Position numbers and translations under genes: made by a program
The notes under the pieces: model-generated
Database searches by the model: none
The model's input: the letters and a program-made list of their open reading frames with translations, nothing else
What the model was told of the DNA's origin: nothing
Part shown: in pieces, positions 1 to 61,709 of the stretch
Numbering within the stretch: position 1 is the stretch's first letter
Layout: each line of letters begins with the position of its first letter
Assembly (NCBI RefSeq): GCF_000003815.2
Contig: NC_049988.1
Location: forward strand, 4,025,765 to 4,089,764
Source: Branchiostoma floridae
Taxonomy: Eukaryota > Chordata > Leptocardii > Amphioxiformes > Branchiostomatidae
Length of the DNA stretch: 64,000 nucleotides
Direction of reading: 5' to 3'

Positions 1-124
1 TTCCAGACGTACTGCTTCTATTGTGAAGAAGATGACAGATGGTTATGGAAGCTAATGTCAGTTCTTGAAAAGTATGTGGTAACGTTAAGAAAGGCTTTTA
101 TTGAACAGTCATTAACCAACCTGT

Positions 125-470
125 GGACCAGGGTTGAACAAGTTTTCTAAAATCCACTTGTCCTATCGGGCAAGCACATAAAAAATGTACTTGCCCGAAA
201 CCAATTTTTCACTTGCCCAAAATTCAAATGTCACTGTTACTAGTTTATGCATTTTCACTTCCAGCAATGGAATTCTCTGTAGACACTTGCTTGATGTCAT
301 GACTGTAAAAAGTAACATTTATATATCAAAATTGCACTAAAATCAATGGAAAAATCTTACTTGCCCGATCGGACAAGTGGGGTAGGACATGCACTTGCCC
401 GAACAGCACTTTCACTTGCCCTGGACAATAGGGCTAGTGGACTAATGTTTATCCCTGGTGGACACTATTC
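125..470. repeat. ACTTGCCCGA-rich dispersed element
   Basis: At least six copies of CTTGCCC(G/A)A or its complement CGGGCAAG occur in 350 bases, with CTTGCCCGATCGGACAAGTG forming a local palindrome at 361-380. The two ends carry related motifs in mirrored order. No coding potential is evident. Confidence 0.5.
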
Positions 471-1007
471 ACAAACCATTTCTAGAGTCTGTTCCTTGAT
501 GAGGTGTGGTTCAAGGTGGATGTTTTTTTTTTAGCAAAACAGATGGTAAAATACGTTGATGAAGGTTAGACATCCGGGTAATAGGATATGCCAAATAGCA
601 ATTATTCAAGCAACTGGATATGATTTTGGCACCGGTCCACTACTTTTAGTCAGTGACACAAAAGAGATCTTGTTGGAGAGGAAGTTTATACATCCTATCT
701 TTGAATTAATATGCAAAAGAGATCTAATAGGACTTTTGAGGGTGCAAGGTACTTTACCTCCCTGCACAAGAACCACTGGGCCAAAAAGATTCACCCCAGC
801 AACTAAACATTAGCTGTGGATGCCCTTTCATATAGGTCACCAAGGCACATGGTCTAATGCAGGGAAGAGTACGTTCTGATCCTGAAACTCTGATGAGGCA
901 AGGGAGGTTAATTGGGGGGCTTCTAAAACTGATGTCGTGTGCATGTGGGTGGGTTGGTACGTATGTTGGGTACCAAAGTCCTGCCAGTAAGTCCTTGGCA
1001 ACTAAAT

Positions 1008-1415
1008 AAATATAGAATACAACACGGTGCATTCCGTATCACCTTAAGTACCAGCCCAACTGCGGGTGATCCAACCCTCGGGAGGGCTGGGACCAAGGGT
1101 GATGTGGAATACACCGTGATGTATTCTATTTATGTCATACCCACCTGAGAAGACACATTTTTTAATGCAAAATGCGCCAGAAGTTTAGAAAATTTGGTGC
1201 CCACAAACAACAAACATTTTACAACAGCAATGTTACAGCATCAAAATCGGGTATTCAAATTTTCAACCATCCCGCACTCAGCGTGCACAGAGTATGTTCA
1301 AAATATTCAATGGAAGCCTGGTGTGATAAAACTTCAAAGCCTGTGTGATACGGCTTTTCATCACCTGGTCCGAAACACCTGTATCAAATGTTATCGCGGC
1401 CTAGGTATGACATAA
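1008..1415. repeat. inverted-repeat element, GAATACACCGTG family
   Basis: TATAGAATACAACACGGTGC at the left is matched in reverse by GGAATACACCGTGATGTATT near 1106. Bases 1150-1415 (GCAATGTTACAGCATC, GCCTGTGTGATACGGC, CACCTGGTCCGAAACACC) are related in opposite orientation to 55085-55310, so both sites derive from one family. Confidence 0.6.
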
Positions 1416-1767
1416 TGGTCTGTATCATATATATCACACATAAAAGCGGTCAAACATTTGACAGAGGATGAGGTATGATGCTTTTTCCTAAGCTATTAGT
1501 TCATTACCGCTTTGCTACAGCTCTCGTGTTTTATCCAAGCACACTTCGTCACCCCTACATCACCATTCAAAATGAAGAATGCAATGCCTTACAACATGTC
1601 ATAGCTGGGGCCAATCCTATAGACAATTTGCTGAATTTGTTCTCCAGTCCACAGGTCCACGGAATTTGACCCAGATGGCCAACCAGCAGGGTTGTGTTTC
1701 TGCTTGTGCCACAAGGACATGTTATCAACTTGAAGATGTTTGAATGCCAGTATTTTCTTAAAGAGTT

Positions 1768-1985
1768 GATATACTGTAAATGCAGAAACTTTTGCGGTGG
1801 TTTAATGTTTGCGGTTTTTGCGGTGGCTGCTTCACCGAGAACTTAAAACCACCGTGAACATATTTCCATGGCAGTAATAGGTGAAGAGGCTACAGTGCAT
1901 GGTGCTGCCATGAACTTAAAACTACCGCGTTTTCCCCGCTACTGCAAAATTAGATCCCCATGAACTTAAATACATTTACTGTAAC
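1768..1985. repeat. inverted-repeat element with GCGGTGGTTTTAAG motifs
   Basis: Ends TATACTGTAAATGCAGAAAC and AATACATTTACTGTA are inverted. GCGGTGG and its complement AACTTAAAACCACCG alternate inside. Degenerate fragments with the same motifs occur near 9745-9830, 15530-15600, 20090-20120, 22650-22700, 34490-34565 and 47595-47650. Confidence 0.55.
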
Positions 1986-2501
1986 ATTTAGAAAGATAAA
2001 CAGGTGCTCCAAACAATCTTACATGAGTTGCTTGCAAGTGGCATACAATGTATACCCGTTTCTGTATGTAAAGCAAGACTGTGACAAATGTCGTTGAACT
2101 GTCTCACATATCTGAAAATCACCCCCTCCCTCTTTGCCGCTAATAAAACATTCTGTCAGAGTCGCTCCCGAAGTCTTGCCTATGAGATGCAAACTTTGCC
2201 CCAGTTGCAGAAAACTCTTCATAAAACTTTCATGTAGCGGTATAATGCTATCATGGAGAACGATCAGAGATGACCATCCTGGAGGCTTATGGAGTGTATG
2301 GATAGCCCTCCGGATATACTGAGTGCACTCAGGCAAAGAAAATCCCATTTGCAGCATCCACATATAGCACTGAATCCGGACACGGGATGTTGTGGGCTGA
2401 GTTATCCCAATAAGTTGTTTTACATTTCTTATTTGACTGGGTTTAAATTCATTTCAGTTGTGTGGCAAGAAGTGGAGTTGGCATGAGTTTGAATTTACAT
2501 G

Positions 2502-2725
2502 TAACGCTGGTTCCCCTTTATCCGAGGGTAACTTATATTTGTTGAAAAAAACGTATTTAGGGATATGATGTTGACGGACGCGTCAACGGTGGTTTCAAAT
2601 CGGAACATTTTGAAAATATTACATTATATTTGAAACCACTGTCAGCAGACTTAATACTCCTAAATGTGCTGTTTTTAAGGACAATGAATATATGTCACCC
2701 TACGGATAAAGGTGAACTAGCGTTA
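2502..2725. mobile_element. fold-back TA element, copy 1
   Basis: Left end TAACGCTGGTTCCCCTTTAT, right end GGATAAAGGTGAACTAGCGTTA-type. The interior is also a dyad: GTTTCAAAT before the centre, TTTGAAACCA after it. Flanking TA on both sides. Non-autonomous, no transposase. Confidence 0.8.
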
Positions 2726-3570
2726 TATAGTTCTACAGTTGGTGCTGCAGGCTTTGTCTAGGTCTGTAGATGGTAAAAAAATGTGTTTAACTTGGCAAAA
2801 AATTTACAATGATAAATAAAACAAGAGAGTCACAAAATCTCAGGGACACAAGAGATCTCCAATTTCTTGTTTTTTAAAAACACGTTAACTTTGGAATAGA
2901 TGATGTTTTATGAATTAGCACTGTAAAAATGACTGCTACAGCTGTTAAAAAGAAAGTCTTCAAGACGTAGGTAAAGACTTTTCAGACTGGGGGCCCAAAG
3001 CTACATCACTTAGTCTCTGCCACAAGAACTGTCTGCCACTCAAAAATTATGGCCATAGCCTCAGCAGAACACAAGATATCTTTTTCTGACCCCAACCTCC
3101 AAGCCAGTTATCATCAGGATTTATCCAGGGCTTCTTCAGTTATTCTGGAGACACACACACGGGCAAACAAATTGCACATAGACTAGCTACTAATATCTCA
3201 TGAAGGAAGTCAGTGACCTCTTTAGAAAGGCTTTCTACCATCTTAGATTAATGAATGTGGATGTAGATATATCAGGACTAAGACGTAGCTGTCATAGACG
3301 GAATAGATGAAGAATGATGTTGGGTCTCTCAAACGGTGACTTTTGTACTCATGCTGGTTTCCCTGGATGGTCCTTTCCATCTTTGTCTTCAGCTGTGTTC
3401 ATCTGGCAAACTTGTAATCGTGCATTTGGGATGTGTCCTTATTTAAACTTGATGATATGCCCAGTTGCTTGAGTAACTGTCATCTTCAATACTGTTTGGA
3501 GTTCAGAAATGAAAATAAGCATATGAAGTATAGTTATATGTACAACATTGAACATGTATTGTGATTTCAA

Positions 3571-4036
3571 TACAGTCAAACCTGTCTATAGCAGCCACTC
3601 AAGGGACTGGAGAAATATGGCTATCATAGAGAAAATGTTGATCAATTGACCATGAGCAAGCTACACATGATTTACGGTCCCACTAATCTTTCTCACCAGG
3701 TAACATTGTCTCGATCGGTAAAATCACCAACAAAGACTTGCACTTTAATGCTAAGACATGCCTTCTGCTACAGCCAAAATGACCCTGTCAGGAACTCCAT
3801 ATCCTTGCAAACTACAACTTCAAACTCGGTGCAGGGTGACATGAGGCTGCAGTATGGTTGCAATAGGCAGTGTTTCTGTGTCAACGGGACCGGAAATCGT
3901 GTGGCCATGGCCGTGTTGGACAGGTGGCCGCTAAGCGTATTTCTTAATCATTACGAAATCCAGGGACCGACAAAAAGTGGCCACTATGGCCAGGTGGCTG
4001 CTATGCAAAGGTGGCCGATAATAAAGGTTGACTGTA
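3571..4036. mobile_element. TACAGTCAAACC element (Tc1-like ends)
   Basis: Terminal inverted repeat TACAGTCAAACCTGTC at the left and AAGGTTGACTGTA at the right. Internal GTGGCCACTATGGCCAGGTGG-type motifs repeat (3900-4020). TACAGT ends next to TA are typical of Tc1/mariner-type elements; no transposase is present. Confidence 0.65.
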
Positions 4037-4213
4037 TTTCAGATATTTCTGTCGTTCATGACCCACGCTGCTGAAAATCTGGTTTGCGTGATAATTACAT
4101 TCGTTGTTTGTTTTTCATAGTAAACTGCCATTAGATGTAACATACCAGTTTTGTATGGTATGTTAAAGCTGCATAAGACTGGACTTTAAGGTTTTAGCCA
4201 TTCAAACTAGTAG

Positions 4214-4582
4214 GGCCTAGGAAAAAATGTTGTGTTTCTTGTTCCAGTTCTGAAAAAGTAGGGTCGGTAGGTAGGGATTATGTTTTTTCTTGTAATTTTT
4301 TAGGCTGGTCAAAATTCTAGGGAGACATATTATAATACAGTTGAACAAAGTAAACTGAAATGCATGAGCATATTTGTCTTTCAATGTCAAACTTTAAGTT
4401 TGTACACAAAAGATACATTCTTCTTCATTGAATAGGACAAGCAGCATTTTTACGTCAATAGGAAGCAGGCTGAATAAAAATTCTAAATGTGAGTTATGTG
4501 ACTCCACTGCCCACCAAAAAAAGTCTAGTAAGAGTCATCAGTTTTTCTAGGAAACAGGAAACACAACATTTTTTCCAAGGCC
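4214..4582. mobile_element. GGCCTAGGAAAAAATG inverted-repeat element, copy 1
   Basis: Left GGCCTAGGAAAAAATGTTGT matches the complement of the right end CAACATTTTTTCCAAGGCC with one difference. About 370 bases; no reading frame of note. Confidence 0.75.
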
Positions 4583-6388
4583 TGAGGATGGACCCCGACT
4601 CTTTTCAATAAGTGTGGTGGGATCCTTAACATGCTCGAGGCGATGCTGTCCTTAATCACGGGACTTCTGTCTTTCTGTCCCACTTCCGAGGACAAAAATT
4701 GTTATTGGACTCCAGAGGACAAGGGTTACATGAGGACATCCGATAATGAATAACTATATTAAGCTTTATGATATGGGTGACCACCCATAAATTTGTGTCC
4801 AACCATCAAATCATGGCAACAAAAATGAATTAGCTAATGACTACAGCCCATAAAATGATAAGTCCTATACAGTGAGTGTGTGGTCTATAGTTGAGCCAAA
4901 ATGTTCTGAAACATAAGCATAATCTTGTTATATGTGTAACATATGACTATCTGATTAGCTTCAATCTTGTTGAAATTGGCTCTATCTCTAAGTATATACT
5001 ATAGAAGGAATTGACTATCCTCTCCTCTGCATATGAAAGCATTGATTAATTTGCTCATCATTGTAAATAGCATATTCTAATCAATAGCCCTGTTGTAATG
5101 TGATTTGGTTAGAAGTTGCAACTGATATTTGATGAAATAAAACTGTTGCACCAGTTATTGATATCAAAATGGACAAAGTTAAAGTAGAACTGCTATATTC
5201 ACAGTTTCTATCATTTTTTTGAAATGACTTGGCATAAACCTGAGTCAATGTACAGGTGTGATATACCTGCTTTCATTTTCAAATACCTGTCCAAGTCGAC
5301 CCCCCGGGGGACTGGGCAAAAGCAGTCGATTTGATCAGGTGTTTGGTTAGAAGAGTATCGACAAATGAGTTTAATGGCAAATAGCAAGCACACGCACGTG
5401 CATCTGCCGTCATCTTTATTTTGAACATAACACCATAATGGTAGTCAAAATCCAACACAAACTGGCCGAATTTGGAACAAAATTGCGCTAGTTATCACTG
5501 AAAGTCGATGACGCCTCAAGATTTGAAAATGATGCGGTCGTTATGGACAGGGATTTGTTCCTAATTTTTGGCGGTCGCGTTGGTCAGTTGGTCATTGTGA
5601 AGAGGTCGCTTAATGCTTACGTCAATGGGGAAAATTTTTGGGACCGAGAAAAAGTGGTCGTAATGGCCAGGTGATTGCTAAGAAGAGGCCAATGCTGTTT
5701 CTCATAACAAGCAACTGGACTAGAAATTTTATTCTGCATCACTCTGTACTACACGTCACAGACCTGTAGTAGGAGAATAATGAATATCCACAAGAGCTAT
5801 CTATCAACCAAAAATCTTGACCATGTCTTAATTGTCCAGATATCAAAAAGAGAGATACTAAGGGACTCAAGAAATTTGCTAAGGGACCCAAAATCTACTA
5901 ATTTTCAGGTCCTATTAAAACGTACCCAGATATAAAGCGTCAAGGCAATTGACTCATGCATTCTTGAGTTATCATTGACAGACAACCAGATGCTGCCAAA
6001 AACGTGGCAAAAGCAAAAATCCACAAATCTGTAACTTGAATATTTTCCCCTATCCTCACCACAAACCATTCTGGCATGAGACCAGAGAAAACCAATGCCA
6101 AAATCAGCTTGGTCTGAAGAGTTTCTGCTAAAAATCTAAATGTCAAGTTATTATCAACCTTTTTTCTATTTTGTTTCCTAACCACAAGCCATACTGGTGT
6201 GAGTGGCCCTGAATGTTAAAAAAACAATGTCAAAATCATCCAACCGTCTGCACAATGATTGTGATAGACAGCTGGGCCTTGAAAAGGTCTCTGCTAATAA
6301 GCTGGCTCATGGTTTGAAGTGCACATGTGAAGTGTAGTGCACTGTGGCTAATATGTCCAAGTGGAGCACCCCCCCCCCCGAGACAGAA

Positions 6389-6910
6389 NNNNNNNNNNNN
6401 NNNNNNNNNNNNNNNNNNNNNNNNNNNNNNNNNNNNNNNNNNNNNNNNNNNNNNNNNNNNNNNNNNNNNNNNNNNNNNNNNNNNNNNNNNNNNNNNNNNN
6501 NNNNNNNNNNNNNNNNNNNNNNNNNNNNNNNNNNNNNNNNNNNNNNNNNNNNNNNNNNNNNNNNNNNNNNNNNNNNNNNNNNNNNNNNNNNNNNNNNNNN
6601 NNNNNNNNNNNNNNNNNNNNNNNNNNNNNNNNNNNNNNNNNNNNNNNNNNNNNNNNNNNNNNNNNNNNNNNNNNNNNNNNNNNNNNNNNNNNNNNNNNNN
6701 NNNNNNNNNNNNNNNNNNNNNNNNNNNNNNNNNNNNNNNNNNNNNNNNNNNNNNNNNNNNNNNNNNNNNNNNNNNNNNNNNNNNNNNNNNNNNNNNNNNN
6801 NNNNNNNNNNNNNNNNNNNNNNNNNNNNNNNNNNNNNNNNNNNNNNNNNNNNNNNNNNNNNNNNNNNNNNNNNNNNNNNNNNNNNNNNNNNNNNNNNNNN
6901 NNNNNNNNNN
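6389..6910. other. assembly gap (522 N)
   Basis: Preceded by a run of twelve C. It could hide the upstream PAS exon of erg. Confidence 1.
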
Positions 6911-6924
6911 AGTTATTATATTAG

Positions 6925-7207
6925 TTAAACTGTAATATCCAACACAAAAATTGGACTCACCCGAACTTTCGACTGAACAGCACCAGTCTTTGTCAATGAA
7001 TGAACAATCCACTGCTGTCATAACGTCACGTTGTGCAGATAAAGCACATGACTCAGTATGGAGTAGTTCAAAGGTTGCAGGAAGTCTATGGCGCCCACCG
7101 TCTCTGTTCAGAGATGGTTATAAAACTCTGATGTAGATGGCTTCTTTGATCCCTCTAGCAAAGTCTTCGTGCAGGGTCCAATTTTTGTGTTGGATATTAC
7201 AGTTCAA
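6925..7207. mobile_element. CCAACACAAAAATTGGAC inverted-repeat element, copy 1
   Basis: 34-base terminal repeats (6925-6958 and 7174-7207) agree at 32 positions: AACTGTAATATCCAACAC then AAAAATTGGAC. Interior has GAACAGCACCAGTCTTTGTC and TGGCGCCCACCGTCTCTG. It starts 14 bases after an assembly gap and ends 92 bases before an erg exon. Confidence 0.8.
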
Positions 7208-7298
7208 TTATTTCAATAATGACTTCTACCAAGTTGAACACAGATTAACTTTTTAGTTAAGTCCATGAGTTATAACTTCTCTGTTTTATTTCCACTAG

Positions 7299-59009
<51,711 letters not shown>

Positions 59010-60180
59010 CCGCAAATGTATTCTGGGAGAGACCTGCATCTCTGTGATCTTCTGACAAGCTCACAGGGATTTTCTGCATCTGTGTTGGGATCTGATATGA
59101 CTAAATGTGCACCGGGTGAAAGTTACCAGGAATGAATTGTTTCTATGGAACTGAAACACAAGTTCTTGGATGGTTCTTCAGGATTAGTGTGCTGTTTGGT
59201 ACCAAATACCTGTAACAGGAACTACAACTGTTTCTTCTGTATTGACCAAGAAGGACCAAGCAAGAACGATCTTGAAAAGAAAATGGGGTGTGTAGTCTTG
59301 CGTGTGGTACAACACCAAATCTTATCAACATATGTGACTCTTCGGATGATAACATGACAAATGCAGCGTTTGAAAAACGACATCGAACGGGATTCTGATG
59401 TTGGATTTCCGCCACGTCATGCAACTTACTTATTTTTCAAGCTGCATCGTCACCCTCCAGTTCAAACAACTACCAATAAGTGCAGCAAAGAGGGTGTCTT
59501 GTATACTTGTGATTCAAGAACTAGAACCATGTAGTTGTAGTCCTCATATAGAAGTGGCTGGAGTGGTGAACGAACCCATGGGCCCATCGGCTACAAGAGG
59601 AAAACCAAAAAGAATACGATGTACATCTGTCCGAGAGATAACGCACACCAAGGGGAGAGCGTGTAGAATTTCGTACCCTCGGTATGAAATCACGAGTCTC
59701 CTGCTTAACCGTTAACGTCAGGTGGGAATGGAGACTGCTGGGAAGTTGCCTACCCTGACAAATGTTGAGAAATTATGTTAATGCTTGCTGGGGAATTTTT
59801 CTTTCTTAAAAAGAGGCTGAAAAGCAATTATATGGACTCAGACTATACTCAGCCTGGTTAAGATTTCTGCAGCATATGATGTTACCTTACATTTCGAAAA
59901 GCAATGCAATTTGTTATTGTAGCACAATGATGGTTTTTAATCACTACATTGTCTGTAATGATTGTAATGTTCTCTTCAGACTACAAATGGTAAAAGCAGT
60001 GTATTGTAAAATTCGTTATTATGATCTCGAGTCCCAAGAAATGGTTTGGATTCATAGAAAACTGTCAAGAGTTATTCCTGAAATCCCCTTAAATGAACTT
60101 TTAATGTATTTTATTACTTGTGATTGTACGCAAATATGATGTACCATGCAATTATCATGAAATTTACATAAAATGTAGTG
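59010..60180 (+). other. KCNH2/6/7: probable erg 3' UTR
   Basis: Sequence directly after the stop has no recognisable gene and few repeats. No AATAAA was seen close to the stop; the first on this strand lie at 61456-61461 and 62776-62781, so either a variant signal is used or the UTR is longer and includes repeats. The 3' limit given is a guess. Confidence 0.4.
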
Positions 60181-60702
60181 GTGTTGTGATTAGAGGCTGG
60201 ATATATTGAAAACCCTGGGTGAGCCCACAACTTGGTACTATACAAATGTAATACCTCACGCTTTCCAAGCTGGACAGTAAGGTAAAATTGAAAGAAAAAC
60301 GTCTTCTGTCTTAAATTGCCACTGGGATAGTCATGTATGAAGAATTCTCAATCATTAATAATTCTTATCATACAAATTTTCCTTTGTATACAGAAAAGTG
60401 GGGTCAAAGTTGGCAATAGATCATTCAATTCAGGGGGAAGGGTCCTTTTTTCGTTTTAAGGATGTAGCTCATATGAGGATAGATTATACGTTTTATGATG
60501 ACAATGCCCGAATAGCCACAAGTACATGTATGCCCATGATGTAGATTTATATGAATACAGTCAAATCTGGTCTGCTTACATGCACTACCTGCAGTCACAA
60601 GCTACATTAAAACAGTCCCCTCCCAGTTTACATTAGATCCTCTGCTAAGCAACCAATTCGCCAAAAATAGTTACTCAAGCAACTGGATATGGTTTTGAAA
60701 CG

Positions 60703-60744
60703 GTCGGACGTTTCGGATAGAATCCACTATCCTTCGTCAGTGAC
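60703..60744 (-). ncRNA. hammerhead-ribozyme-like motif, opposite arm
   Basis: On the minus strand: GTCA, CTGACGA, hairpin GGATAG/CTATCC, GAAAC, GTC, CGAC. Here the GAAA box is intact, but stem I has one mismatch (C for U) and the extra A after the core remains. Confidence 0.35.
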
Positions 60745-60774
60745 ACTGACGAACTACGCGAGTGTCACTGACGA

Positions 60775-60874
60775 NNNNNNNNNNNNNNNNNNNNNNNNNN
60801 NNNNNNNNNNNNNNNNNNNNNNNNNNNNNNNNNNNNNNNNNNNNNNNNNNNNNNNNNNNNNNNNNNNNNNNNNN
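60775..60874. other. assembly gap (100 N) at the centre of an inverted repeat
   Basis: Placeholder-size gap between two arms of an inverted repeat; the arms probably caused the assembly break. Confidence 1.
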
Positions 60875-60888
60875 CTCACTTCGTGAGT

Positions 60889-60930
60889 GTCACTGACGAA
60901 GGATAGTGGATTCTATCCAAAACGTCTGAC
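60889..60930 (+). ncRNA. hammerhead-ribozyme-like motif
   Basis: Order of parts: GTCA (stem I), CTGACGA core, hairpin GGATAG-TGGATT-CTATCC (stem II), AAAAC, GTC, TGAC (stem I partner). ACGT could form a two-molecule stem III. Against activity: one extra A after the core and A in place of the invariant G before AAA. Confidence 0.35.
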
Positions 60931-61228
60931 CGTTTCAAAACCATATCCAGTTGCTTGAGTAACTATTTTTGGCGTATCTTATTACCTGGATGTCTAACCT
61001 ACATCGACGTAAGCAACCAATTGTCTTAACCAACGAGCAACCACATTTTGCAGTCACAACCAAAATTGATTGACAGCTGCATCTTGCCCAATGAGCAGCA
61101 GCCATTTTGATTGAGGATTCATGCAGGCAGGCACACCATTGGCTATTGATTATTGTGGTTGAGCAACAGTTAAAGCATGTAAAATGGACATGTGTCTTTT
61201 GTCAGCATCTAGGCAACCACTCCTTTTC

Positions 61229-61664
61229 AGGCCTATTAGCAAAGAAAATGTGGTGGTTCCGCTTAGAGTTCTGAAAAAAATAGAGTTGATAGGTAGGGAT
61301 TCTATTACTTTTTTTAAATCTTAAGTATTCTTTTTAATATTTTGGCCAAAGTGATGAAAGAGATACAGTTTAGCAATACACAACTGAGATGCTCATTTAG
61401 GCACTGATATTTTCAACATCTTACAGATTATGCATTGTATAAGTACAAGTACAGTAATAAAGTGAAGAACAATGTTTATTACACATCTTAGGTTATCTAA
61501 ACTGTTTTAAGTATAAAACTGTTAAAAGAGGGTGAAATGCAGGAAGCCTATTTTGAAGTGTCAGATTGAACAGATTATTTCATAACTGTCATAAATTAGG
61601 ATCGGGAGGTTTTGCTAGCTAGGATTGACCAGGTATCTAGAAGCACAGCATTTTTCCCTAGGCC
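61229..61664. mobile_element. GGCCTAGG-family element, copy 3
   Basis: CAGGCCTATTAGCAAAGAAA at the left, TTTTTCCCTAGGCCTCA at the right, with GATAGGTAGGGATTCTATTA inside. More diverged than copy 1. Confidence 0.6.
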
Positions 61665-61709
61665 TCAACAACAACTTTTCTCAGTCCATTGACCAGATTT
61701 GACTGTACC

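Larger units (their letters stand above)
1..7298 (+). other. upstream intron or 5' flank of erg
   Basis: No coding exon was recognised. It contains the repeats listed separately (about 125-470, 1008-1415, 1768-1985, 2502-2725, 3571-4036, 4214-4582, 6925-7207) and the 6389-6910 gap. 4583-6388 is AT-rich with no clear feature apart from a short GGTCGC/GGCCAG segment near 5600-5690 related to the 3571-4036 element, and a C-run just before the gap. Confidence 0.5.
60659..61009. repeat. long inverted repeat around an assembly gap, 13-bp target duplication
   Basis: Arms share CCAAAAATAGTTACTCAAGC, CAACTGGATATGG, GGATAGAATCCACTATCC and CAGTGACACT blocks in opposite orientation. TAAGCAACCAATT occurs at 60646-60658 and again at 61010-61022, directly flanking. 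Fragments of the same family occur at 554-640, 19632-19705 and 31490-31640. Confidence 0.75.
60556..61707. mobile_element. TACAGTCAAATC element carrying two nested insertions
   Basis: Ends TACAGTCAAATCTGGTCTG and GACCAGATTTGACTGTA pair over 17 of 18 bases. Inside lie an inverted repeat with a gap (60659-61009) and a GGCCTA element (61229-61664), so the host element is the oldest of the three. Confidence 0.7.

Noticed and set aside
3646-4074. 142-residue frame
   Set aside because: Lies inside the TACAGTCAAACC inverted-repeat element and has no transposase motifs.
6236-7021. Long frames across 6389-6910 and 12357-12856
   Set aside because: They exist only because N is read as open sequence.
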